The translations under genes were made by a program, and so were the position numbers. Below, piece after piece: positions 56,993-64,000 of a stretch of DNA of 64,000 nucleotides. The notes under the pieces were generated by a model. That model had not been told where the DNA came from. It searched no databases and worked only from the letters and a program-made list of their open reading frames with translations. The first letter of the stretch is position 1. The number at the start of each line of letters is the position of its first letter. Source of the stretch: Amycolatopsis sp. FBCC-B4732 (GTDB taxonomy: Bacteria > Actinomycetota > Actinomycetes > Mycobacteriales > Pseudonocardiaceae); assembly GCF_023008405.1 (NCBI RefSeq), contig NZ_CP095376.1, positions 8,598,501-8,662,500 on the forward strand, in the 5' to 3' direction.

Positions 56993-59146
56993 GTGGCTCT
57001 CGCGCTGTACCGCAAGTACCGTCCGGCGACCTTCGCCGAGGTCGTCGGTCAGGAGCATGTGACCGATCCCCTCCGCACGGCGTTGGCCGCCGGGCGGATC
57101 AACCACGCCTACCTCTTCTCCGGCCCGCGCGGCTGCGGCAAGACGTCGAGCGCGCGCATCATGGCGCGCTCGCTGAACTGCGTCGAAGGCCCCACCCCGG
57201 ACCCGTGCGGGAAGTGCAACTCCTGCAAGGCGCTCGCGCCCGAGGGGTCGGGCAGCGTCGACGTCACGGAGCTGGACGCGGCGAGCCACGGTGGTGTCGA
57301 CGACGCCCGCGAGCTGCGGGACAAGGCGTTCTACGCGCCGGCCGAGTCGCGCTACCGCGTGTTCATCATCGACGAGGCACACATGGTCACCACGCAAGGC
57401 TTCAACGCCCTGCTGAAGATCGTGGAAGAGCCGCCGGAACACGTCATCTTCATCTTCGCCACCACCGAGCCGGACAAGGTGCTCACCACCATCCGCTCGC
57501 GCACGCACCACTACCCGTTCCGGCTGATCCCGCCGAGCTCGATGCGCGCGCTGCTGGAGCGCAACATCGCGGCGGAGGGCGTCGAGGTCGAGCCGTCGGT
57601 GTACCCGCTGGTCATCCGCGCGGGCGGCGGGTCGGCGCGTGACACGCAGTCGGTGCTCGACCAGCTGCTCGCCGGCGCCGGGCCCGAAGGCGTGTCGTAC
57701 AGCCGGGCGGTGGCGCTGCTGGGCGTCACCGACGTCGCGCTGATCGACGACATGGTGGACGCGCTGGCGACCGAGGACGCGGCGACGGTGTTCGGCACGG
57801 TCGAGAAGCTCGCCGAAGCCGGCCACGACCCGCGCCGGTTCGCCACGGACCTGCTCGACCGGCTGCGCGACCTGGTGCTGCTGCGCGCGGTCCCGGATTC
57901 CGCGGGCGGGCTGGTGTCCGCGCCGGAGGAGGAACTGACGCGGATGGTGGCGCAGGCCGAGCGGATCGGCCTGGGAACGCTGTCGCGTTACGCGGATATC
58001 GTCCACAATGGACTCCTGGAGATGCGGGGCGCGACTTCTCCGCGGCTCGTGCTGGAGTTGCTGGCCGCCCGGATGCTGCTGCCGTCGGTGACGGACGCGG
58101 AGAAGGCGCTGCTGGCCCGCATCGAACGGCTGGAGCGCCGCGCGACGGCTCCGGCCGCCCCGGTCGAGGGTGGCGTCGAGCCGCCGATGCGGGCGACGGC
58201 GGAGGGGAAGTTCTCCCGTCCTTCGCAGCGCGCGGCTTCGGCTGGGCCCGCGCCGGTGGCGGAGGCGGCTGAGCCCGCGCCGTCGGCCGCGCCTCCGGCT
58301 GCTTCGGCCGGCAGTGCCGCCGCTTCGGCGGGCGCTGGTGCCGTGACTTCGGCTGCCGCAGCTTCGGCGGCTGGCCCTCAGTCCGCGGAGAGCGGCACGT
58401 CCGCGTCCGGCACTCCGGCCGCGCCGCCTTCCGACGGCGGCTGGAGCACCCCGCGCACCCCCGGCGGCGGCACGCCGGCCCCCGCCGCGCCCGCTCCTGC
58501 GGCACCCGCGCCCGCCGTGGCTGCCGCACCCGCTGCACCCGCGCCTGCGGCGGACGGCGCGATGGACGCCGCCGCGATCCGGAACATCTGGCCGCAGCTC
58601 ATGACCGCGTTGCGCAAGTTCACCGGCGGGCGCAGCCTCGAAGCGATGCTGACGCAGGCCACAGTGGCGAGCGTCGAGGGACACGCCCTCACGCTCACGC
58701 ACAAGTCCGAGCCCCTGTCCCGCCGCCTCTCCGATCAGGACAACGCGCGCAAGATCGCCGGCGCGCTGTCCGACGTCCTGGGCGGCGACTGGCAGGTCCG
58801 CTGTGTCCACGGCAACGCCCCGGCGGCCCCCGCCGCCCGCGCCCAGCAGGCGGCACCGGCTCCGGAGCGCTCGTTCACCCGCCAGTCCGCGGCAACGGCC
58901 GCCCCGCCCGCCGCCGCGGCCCCGGCCCGGCCCGCGACCCCGCCGCCGCCCGTGCGCCCCAAGGTCGCGACGAGCGAACCGGACATCCCGCTGCCCCCGG
59001 AACCGGCCGACGAGGACGACGAGGACCTCTACAACGAGGACGCCAGCCCGGCCCCGCCGCCGCCCCCACCGCCGCCGGACCAGGACCCGGACGAGCTGGC
59101 CCGCAAGCTCATCTCCGACCACCTCGGCGCCCGCCCGCTGGACTGA
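56993..59146 (+). CDS. dnaX: DNA polymerase III subunit gamma/tau
   Basis: A 717-residue clamp-loader subunit. It starts MALALYRKYRPATFAEVVGQ from GTG 56993. The P-loop is FSGPRGCGKTSSARIMA, the zinc cluster CGKCNSCK, Walker B YRVFIIDEAHMV and the SRH region FATTEPDKVLTTIRSR. Domain III ends near residue 370. The tail (~380-717) is long, Ala/Pro-rich and acidic, as in actinobacterial tau. A KOW-like segment (LTHKSEPLSRRLSDQ) near residue 560 binds the polymerase in related proteins. Confidence 0.97.
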   Translation: MALALYRKYRPATFAEVVGQEHVTDPLRTALAAGRINHAYLFSGPRGCGKTSSARIMARSLNCVEGPTPDPCGKCNSCKALAPEGSGSVDVTELDAASHGGVDDARELRDKAFYAPAESRYRVFIIDEAHMVTTQGFNALLKIVEEPPEHVIFIFATTEPDKVLTTIRSRTHHYPFRLIPPSSMRALLERNIAAEGVEVEPSVYPLVIRAGGGSARDTQSVLDQLLAGAGPEGVSYSRAVALLGVTDVALIDDMVDALATEDAATVFGTVEKLAEAGHDPRRFATDLLDRLRDLVLLRAVPDSAGGLVSAPEEELTRMVAQAERIGLGTLSRYADIVHNGLLEMRGATSPRLVLELLAARMLLPSVTDAEKALLARIERLERRATAPAAPVEGGVEPPMRATAEGKFSRPSQRAASAGPAPVAEAAEPAPSAAPPAASAGSAAASAGAGAVTSAAAASAAGPQSAESGTSASGTPAAPPSDGGWSTPRTPGGGTPAPAAPAPAAPAPAVAAAPAAPAPAADGAMDAAAIRNIWPQLMTALRKFTGGRSLEAMLTQATVASVEGHALTLTHKSEPLSRRLSDQDNARKIAGALSDVLGGDWQVRCVHGNAPAAPAARAQQAAPAPERSFTRQSAATAAPPAAAAPARPATPPPPVRPKVATSEPDIPLPPEPADEDDEDLYNEDASPAPPPPPPPPDQDPDELARKLISDHLGARPLD

Positions 59147-59332
59147 TCGCCTGACCGCCGTCAGGACGCCCAGGGACCGATCCCGGTGACGCGGTCGGCG
59201 GTGATCCGCACGATCACCGCCGTCGGCGGGCCTGGTTGCCGAGCAGGTGCTTCTCGACCCCGAGGCAGCGCTGCGCCTGGCGGTCCAGCAGGTAGTGCGG
59301 CAGCCCGCGGGCGTCGACGCCGTCGTGGCGGC

Positions 59333-60178
59333 TCAGGAAGCCAGGTAAGCCTCGATCGCCGCGGCGATCGACGCGGCGAACTGCTGACGCCCCGCCGCGC
59401 TCGTCATCCGGGCCGCTTCCGCCGCGTTGCGCATGTTGCCGCACTCCACCAGGGCGGCCGGGCGGGTGGAGAGGTTCAAGCCGCCCAGGTCCCCGCGGGC
59501 CGACAGGCCGTTGCCGCCGATGTAGTTCGCCGTGCTGAAGCCGCCCGTGCGCATCGTGTCGCGCAGGACCTCCGCCAGCCGGAGGGAGGGCGGGCCCTGT
59601 GACTCGTTCAACGGCGGGGACGAATACGCGACGTGGAAGCCGTTCGCGCCGGCCGCCGTCGAGCCGTCGGCGTGGATCGAGACGACGGCGTCCGCGTTCG
59701 CCTCGTTGCCGATCGCCGCACGGCGGTCGACGCAGGGACCGACGCCCGTGTCGTCCTGTCGCGTGTAGACGACCCGGATCCCCTTGGCCGCCAACGCATC
59801 CCCGACCCGGTGGGCGACGTCGAACGTGAACGCGTGCTCCGGGTAGCCCGCGTTGGTCGCGGTGCCGGTGGTGTTGCACGGCTTGGTCTGGCCGCGCCCG
59901 GCGGGCACCGGGCGGTTGATCTCCGCCGGGTGGGACGCGTTGCCGCCGTTGTGCCCCGGGTCGAGCACGACGACCTTCCCCGGCGCGGGGGCCACCACCG
60001 AAGACGGCGCCGAGGTGGACGGCGGGGGCGGTGGGGTCACCGTCGTCGGCGTCGGCGTGACCGTCCGCGTGGTGACGGGAGCCGGTGCCGGGGCCGCCGG
60101 GGTCCCGTCGGAGCAGCCGGTGAGCAGCAGGGCACCGGCCAGCAGGGGTGGGGCAATCGCGCGTCGCACGGCGACCAC
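59333..60178 (-). CDS. N-acetylmuramoyl-L-alanine amidase lipoprotein (Amidase_3)
   Basis: A 281-residue cell-wall amidase. The signal ends in the lipobox LLTGC (residues ~15-19), then a Thr/Pro-rich spacer. Zinc ligands lie in [20 protein letters not shown] (Glu-x-His region) and SIHADGS; the catalytic Glu is in [10 protein letters not shown]. It cleaves the bond between MurNAc and L-Ala. The start is GTG 60178 or 60169; the first is used here. Divergent from ybaB. Confidence 0.9.
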   Translation of the reverse strand: MVAVRRAIAPPLLAGALLLTGCSDGTPAAPAPAPVTTRTVTPTPTTVTPPPPPSTSAPSSVVAPAPGKVVVLDPGHNGGNASHPAEINRPVPAGRGQTKPCNTTGTATNAGYPEHAFTFDVAHRVGDALAAKGIRVVYTRQDDTGVGPCVDRRAAIGNEANADAVVSIHADGSTAAGANGFHVAYSSPPLNESQGPPSLRLAEVLRDTMRTGGFSTANYIGGNGLSARGDLGGLNLSTRPAALVECGNMRNAAEAARMTSAAGRQQFAASIAAAIEAYLAS

Positions 60179-60256
60179 GGTGCCACAGCCCGGCGCCCCG
60201 CGTGGCGCGACTACCCTGGTGGGGACACAGGCGTGCAGAGAGGACCGAGTGCGATC

Positions 60257-60616
60257 ATGGTGCAACCCGGCGGCGGTTTCGACATTTCCCAGCTGATGCA
60301 GCAGGCCCAGCAGATGCAGCAGAAGCTCGTCGAGGCCCAGGAGGAGCTCGCCAACACCGAGGTCACCGGCACGGCCGGTGGCGGGCTGGTCACCGCGACC
60401 GTCTCCGGTGACAGCCAGCTGAAGAACCTGCAGATCGACCCGAAGGTGGTCGACCCGGACGACGTCGAGACGCTGTCCGACCTGATCGTGGCGGCGGTCC
60501 GCGACGCGTCGGCGAGCGCGCAGAAGCTCACCGAGCAGAAGCTCGGCCCGCTGGCCGGCGGCCTCGGTGGCGGTGGCGGCATGCCGGACCTCGGCGCCCT
60601 CGGCTTCGGCGGCTGA
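60257..60616 (+). CDS. ybaB: YbaB/EbfC family nucleoid-associated protein
   Basis: A 119-residue DNA-binding protein with [54 protein letters not shown] and a Gly-rich tail. YbaB forms dimers that bind DNA and often sits between dnaX and recR, as here. The ATG at 60257 is 5 bases before recR's start codon pair of genes (gap 5 bases to TTG 60622). Confidence 0.94.
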   Translation: MVQPGGGFDISQLMQQAQQMQQKLVEAQEELANTEVTGTAGGGLVTATVSGDSQLKNLQIDPKVVDPDDVETLSDLIVAAVRDASASAQKLTEQKLGPLAGGLGGGGGMPDLGALGFGG

Positions 60617-60621
60617 CGAAC

Positions 60622-61218
60622 TTGTACGAAGGTGTCGTCCAGGACCTGATCGACGAGCTCGGGCGGTTGCCCGGGGTCGGGCCGAAGAGCGCCCAGCGGA
60701 TCGCGTTCCACCTGCTGGCCGCGGACCCGGCGGACATCTCGCGGCTGCAGGACGTCCTCGGCAAGGTCAAGGAAGGCGTGCAGTTCTGCGAGATCTGCGG
60801 CAACGTCTCCGAGCAGCCGACCTGCCGCATCTGCCGCGACGAGCGCCGCGACCTCACGGTCATCTGCGTGGTCGAGGAGCCGAAGGACGTCCTGGCCGTC
60901 GAGCGCACGCGCGAGTTCAAGGGCCGCTACCACGTCCTGGGCGGCGCGCTCGACCCGTTGTCGGGCATCGGCCCGGAGCAGCTGCGGATGCGCGAGCTGC
61001 TCAAGCGGCTCGGCGAGCACGACATCAGCGAGATCATCATCGCGACCGACCCCAACACCGAGGGCGAGGCCACGGCGACGTACCTCGTCCGGATGCTGCG
61101 CGACTTCCCCGGCCTGTCGGTGACGAGACTCGCCTCGGGTCTCCCGATGGGCGGCGACCTCGAGTTCGCCGACGAGCTGACGCTGGGCCGCGCGCTTTCG
61201 GGCCGCCGGGTGCTCTAG
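60622..61218 (+). CDS. recR: Recombination mediator RecR
   Basis: A 198-residue RecR. It has Hh[18 protein letters not shown] (residues 14-30), the zinc finger [18 protein letters not shown], and Toprim [18 protein letters not shown]. The start is TTG 60622, 5 bases after ybaB. RecR works with RecF/RecO to load RecA at gaps. Confidence 0.97.
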   Translation: MYEGVVQDLIDELGRLPGVGPKSAQRIAFHLLAADPADISRLQDVLGKVKEGVQFCEICGNVSEQPTCRICRDERRDLTVICVVEEPKDVLAVERTREFKGRYHVLGGALDPLSGIGPEQLRMRELLKRLGEHDISEIIIATDPNTEGEATATYLVRMLRDFPGLSVTRLASGLPMGGDLEFADELTLGRALSGRRVL

Positions 61219-61403
61219 GCCGATCGACGGAAGATCACCCGGAACCCGGTGCCGCGGGTAAAGAATCATTGACCTGCGGCTGATGCGCGCTTAATGTCCA
61301 TCGCGGCGTCCGGGGAGGGATGCCGTAGCGGCTGCACGGTCCCCTTCGGTGGCACCGTTTTCCCCGGGCGAACGACGTTCGCCGACCGGGGGGATGGACC
61401 GCG

Positions 61404-64000
61404 ATGAAGCCGAGATCGTCGTCGAGACGGGGAATCGGGCTCTGGCGGAACACGGCGATCGTCGTGTTCCTCTTTTCGTTGCTGGCGGGGCTCGTCTCGC
61501 CACCGGCGCTCGCCGCCGACCCCGACGACCCCCCGGCGGTCCTGACCGACCGGGCCCGGACCGTCGCGGCGTGGCGCACCGGTGGCCCCGGCGTCAAGGA
61601 AGCGGCCGTGGCCGCGCTGGCCGGGACCGACGACGCCGTCCGGCAGTTCCTGTCCACCGGCCTCGCGAGCACCACCGCGCAGGACGACCGGGTGCAGGTG
61701 GCGCAGCTGCTGGCCACCGCGGGACCGGCGCTGAAGACGGCCGCGCAGGCCGCGCTGTCCGGCACCCCCGAGGAGATCAAGGCCTTCCTCACCACCGGCA
61801 TCCGCGCGCCGTGGGAACAGGACACGCGGGTCCGGATCGCGCAGCTGATGGCCGTCGGCGGCCCCGGCGTGAAGGAAGCGGCCCAGGCGGCGTTGAACGG
61901 CACCGTCGCGGACCTCTCGCGGTTCGTGCTGTCGGGCCACGACACGGCGCTGGCGCACGACGAGCGCGTGCTGGCCGCGCAGATCCTCGCGGTCGGCGGG
62001 GCGGAAGTGAAGCGTGCCGCCCAGATCGCGTTGTCCGGCACGCGCGAAGAGCTGCAGGAATTCCTCGAGACCGGCCAGTACGCGGCCCGGGAGCGGGACG
62101 GCGAAGTCGCGACCGTGGCCGGCCTCGCGGCGGCGGCCAAGGAGGAAAGCGAGCGCGCGGCGACCGAAACGACGCTCGCGAAGCAGGCGTCGGAGCGGGC
62201 GGTCCAGGCCGCCGACCTGGCTCGCCAGGCTGCCGAAACGGCGGCGGCGGAGACGGCCGCGGCCAAGGACGACTCGGTCAAGGCGGCCAACGCGGCGGGC
62301 CGGGCGGCCGACGCCGCGACGCGGGCCGCCGCGGCCGCGCGGGAGGCCATCGGCGCGGCCAACGATGCGACGCAGGCAGCCAAGGTCGCGGCCACCGCCG
62401 CCCAGCGCGCGGCCGTGGCGGCGGTGCTCGCCGGGCGGGCCGCGGGTGCGGCGCAGCGCGCGGCGGCGGACGCCCGGACCGACGCCGGCAAGGCGGACGA
62501 CGCGCGCAAGGCGGCCATCGGGGCTCGTCAGGCGGCGGCCAGCGCCCGGCTCGCGGCGGACGCCGCGGTGGCGGTCGGCGACGCGGCCCGGGCGGCGGGC
62601 GCGGCGGTGCAGGCGGCGTCCTCGGCCGCCGCGAACGCGCAGAAGGCAGGCAATGCCGCCGACGCGGCCGCCGGTCAGTCCGCCGCGGCCGGGGCGCAGG
62701 CCGAGCGGGCCAAGAAGGCCGCGGCCGACGCCAAGCGAGCGGCGTCGCGGGCCACCCGCGCCGCGAACGCGGCCGGTGCGCTGGCCGCCGAAGCCGCTTC
62801 GGCCGCGCAGGAAGCGCGGACGGCCGCCCTCAGCGCGGCCACGCACGCCGACGCGGCCGCCGCGGCCGCGGACGAAGCGGCCGCGCACGCCGGGGAAGCC
62901 GACAAGGCGGCGACGGAATCGGAAGCGCACGCCCGGGCCGCCAAGGAAGCCGCCGACGCGGCGACGGCAGCGGCCGCGCAGGCGAGCCGGACCCAGGAGG
63001 TCGCCCGCCACGCGGAGGCCGAGCGCCTGGCGACGGAGACCGACGAAGCCGTCGAGCTCGCCCAGGCCCTGCGCGCGGAAACCGAGGCGATCCCGGCCGA
63101 AGTCCTTTGGGACACCCCGGAAGCCGACCGGATGGACGCCGAGGCGAAGCGCTTGCTCGCCGAAGCCGCGGCACCCGGCGCGCCCCGCGCGACCGTGGTC
63201 ACCGACGGCCGCAAGATCGCCGTCAAGCAGCTCGCGGCGGCGGGGCCGATCAGCCGGTCCCGCGCCGAAGCGGTGCTCGGCGGCTCCGACGACGACGTCG
63301 TCGAGTACATCACCGGCGGCCTGACCGCGGCCGCCTACCAGGACGACCGCGCACGGGTCGGCCACCTCGCCCAGAGCGAGAACACCGCGCTGGCGCAGGC
63401 CGCGCTCGCCGCGTTGGGCGGGACCGACGTCCAGGTCAACGAATTCCTGAAGACCCAGCCGTACGAGGGCAAGGAGCACGACGAGCGCACGGCGATCGCG
63501 CAGCTGCTCGCCGCGGGCGGCCCGGCCACGAAGGAGGCGGCGCAGGCCGCGCTCAACGGCTCGGCCGCCGACCGGCGGGCGTTCCTGCGCACCGGCCAGT
63601 TCTCCGCGGCGAAGAAGGACGACCGCATCGCCGTCGCGCAGGCGCTGGCGACCGGCGGAGCCGAGGTGAAGGCGGCGGCGCAGATCACCCTCGCCGGCCC
63701 GGACGACGAGCTGCGCGAGTTCCTGCAGGTCGGCAAGGCCCAGGCCCAGCGCCGCGACCAGGACACCGCGGCGCACGTCGCGGTCGTCGAGCGCTACGTC
63801 GCCGAAGCGGCGGCTTCCGCGGCCTCGGCCCGGGAATCGGCGTCGTGGGCGGCCGCGGCGGCGGCAACCGCCCGCCACGCGGCCGACGAGGCAGCGGGGT
63901 ACGCGGAGCAGGCCCGCCGTTCGGCGACGGAGGCCGGGACGTACGCGGATCAGGCCAAGGTGTCCGCGGCTTCGGCCCAGGCCTCGGCGGAGCAGGCGGC
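61404..64000 (+). CDS. Large secreted ALF-repeat protein, 3' end outside window
   Basis: The frame from ATG 61404 stays open to the window end (865 codons). A Sec-type signal (FLFSLLAGLVSPPALAADP, residues ~20-40) leads into five ALF repeats (e.g. AALSGTPEEIKAFLTTGI) to ~residue 220. A ~330-residue Ala-rich coiled rod follows (AARQAAETAAAETAAAKDDS). Then come five more ALF repeats (ALGGTDVQVNEFLKTQP) and another Ala-rich rod. Large actinobacterial ALF proteins often end in a variable toxin or wall domain; that end is not visible. Paralogous to 55399-56949. The long minus-strand frame over the same DNA is a shadow. Confidence 0.88.
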   Translation, partial: MKPRSSSRRGIGLWRNTAIVVFLFSLLAGLVSPPALAADPDDPPAVLTDRARTVAAWRTGGPGVKEAAVAALAGTDDAVRQFLSTGLASTTAQDDRVQVAQLLATAGPALKTAAQAALSGTPEEIKAFLTTGIRAPWEQDTRVRIAQLMAVGGPGVKEAAQAALNGTVADLSRFVLSGHDTALAHDERVLAAQILAVGGAEVKRAAQIALSGTREELQEFLETGQYAARERDGEVATVAGLAAAAKEESERAATETTLAKQASERAVQAADLARQAAETAAAETAAAKDDSVKAANAAGRAADAATRAAAAAREAIGAANDATQAAKVAATAAQRAAVAAVLAGRAAGAAQRAAADARTDAGKADDARKAAIGARQAAASARLAADAAVAVGDAARAAGAAVQAASSAAANAQKAGNAADAAAGQSAAAGAQAERAKKAAADAKRAASRATRAANAAGALAAEAASAAQEARTAALSAATHADAAAAAADEAAAHAGEADKAATESEAHARAAKEAADAATAAAAQASRTQEVARHAEAERLATETDEAVELAQALRAETEAIPAEVLWDTPEADRMDAEAKRLLAEAAAPGAPRATVVTDGRKIAVKQLAAAGPISRSRAEAVLGGSDDDVVEYITGGLTAAAYQDDRARVGHLAQSENTALAQAALAALGGTDVQVNEFLKTQPYEGKEHDERTAIAQLLAAGGPATKEAAQAALNGSAADRRAFLRTGQFSAAKKDDRIAVAQALATGGAEVKAAAQITLAGPDDELREFLQVGKAQAQRRDQDTAAHVAVVERYVAEAAASAASARESASWAAAAAATARHAADEAAGYAEQARRSATEAGTYADQAKVSAASAQASAEQA

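Noticed and set aside
59161..59332. Possible gene remnant between dnaX and the amidase (minus-strand VIVRITADRVTGIGPWAS, plus-strand LDPEAALRLAVQQVVRQ)
   Set aside because: Both stretches look somewhat protein-like but have no start codon or complete frame, and no family could be assigned. It may be a decayed gene; a database search would decide.
61266..63878. 870-residue open frame on the minus strand
   Set aside because: Arg/Gly-rich low-complexity translation typical of an antisense shadow; the plus-strand ALF protein is the real gene.

Overview
The window is a contiguous chromosomal segment of a very GC-rich actinobacterium. The gene set (SRP RNA-dnaX-ybaB-recR, a conservon, WXG/FtsK secretion-like genes, F420-type enzymes, a PhoP-like two-component system, LGFP and ALF repeat proteins, many GTG/TTG starts and 4-bp stop/start overlaps) points to Pseudonocardiaceae, most likely Amycolatopsis or a close relative. 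That placement is inference from gene content. About 61 protein genes, two tRNA-Ser genes and one SRP RNA can be supported. No rRNA, CRISPR array, transposase, integrase or recognisable antibiotic cluster is present.

Layout. 1-8 kb: the tail of an ABC permease, a MerR regulator, a truncated-type threonyl-tRNA synthetase preceded by a Thr-codon leader peptide and a terminator hairpin, small oxidative/heme and VOC proteins, a Tat-type phospholipase C, an M20 amidohydrolase, tadA with its partner, and CsbD. 8.05-13.06 kb: tRNA-Ser(CGA) followed by a five-gene same-strand block of clearly lower GC (DSP-type phosphatase, Trypco1/CU044_2847 protein, NodU/TobZ-type carbamoyltransferase, histidine phosphatase, PfkB kinase). 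It is the best candidate for an undescribed system. 13-16 kb: two WXG/EspC-like helical proteins, a TauD-family dioxygenase and an LEH-like protein. 16-19.6 kb: a divergent CapA-like protein and an ExeM/NucH-type secreted nuclease. 19.7-26.5 kb: a type VII-like set (helical proteins, membrane protein, YbaB-like protein, FtsK/EccC-like ATPase, two small helical proteins) without membrane-channel genes.

27-33.3 kb: methyltransferase, tRNA-Ser(GGA), PP2C phosphatase, an HTH-N6-methylase fusion, a soluble Ser/Thr kinase and an L,D-transpeptidase lipoprotein. 33.3-41 kb: secreted sugar dehydrogenase with LGFP repeats, a fused hydroxyacyl-CoA dehydrogenase, a TetR/F420-nitroreductase-like pair with an operator array, and a NarL-type two-component system. 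41-46.5 kb: a PhoP/PhoR-like pair, a divergent Gly-rich membrane protein and a GT39 glycosyltransferase, tied together by 11-bp-phased GCACAGC repeats in both promoters. 47-54.1 kb: an NrtA/SsuA-type ABC importer followed directly by a four-gene conservon whose receptor has a predicted nitrate/nitrite-sensing type ectodomain. 54.2-64 kb: SRP RNA, spermidine-synthase-like protein, an ALF-repeat protein, dnaX, a cell-wall amidase, ybaB, recR, and a giant ALF/Ala-rich protein that runs off the end.

The cis-acting signals are as informative as the genes: a probable Thr attenuator, PhoP-like direct repeats, a TetR operator array, a ribosome-site hairpin, parS-like palindromes inside a kinase gene, long REP-like inverted repeats, a duplicated 39-bp promoter-like element, and a recurring GTCCAC-N-GTGGAC-like palindromic word inside coding sequences.
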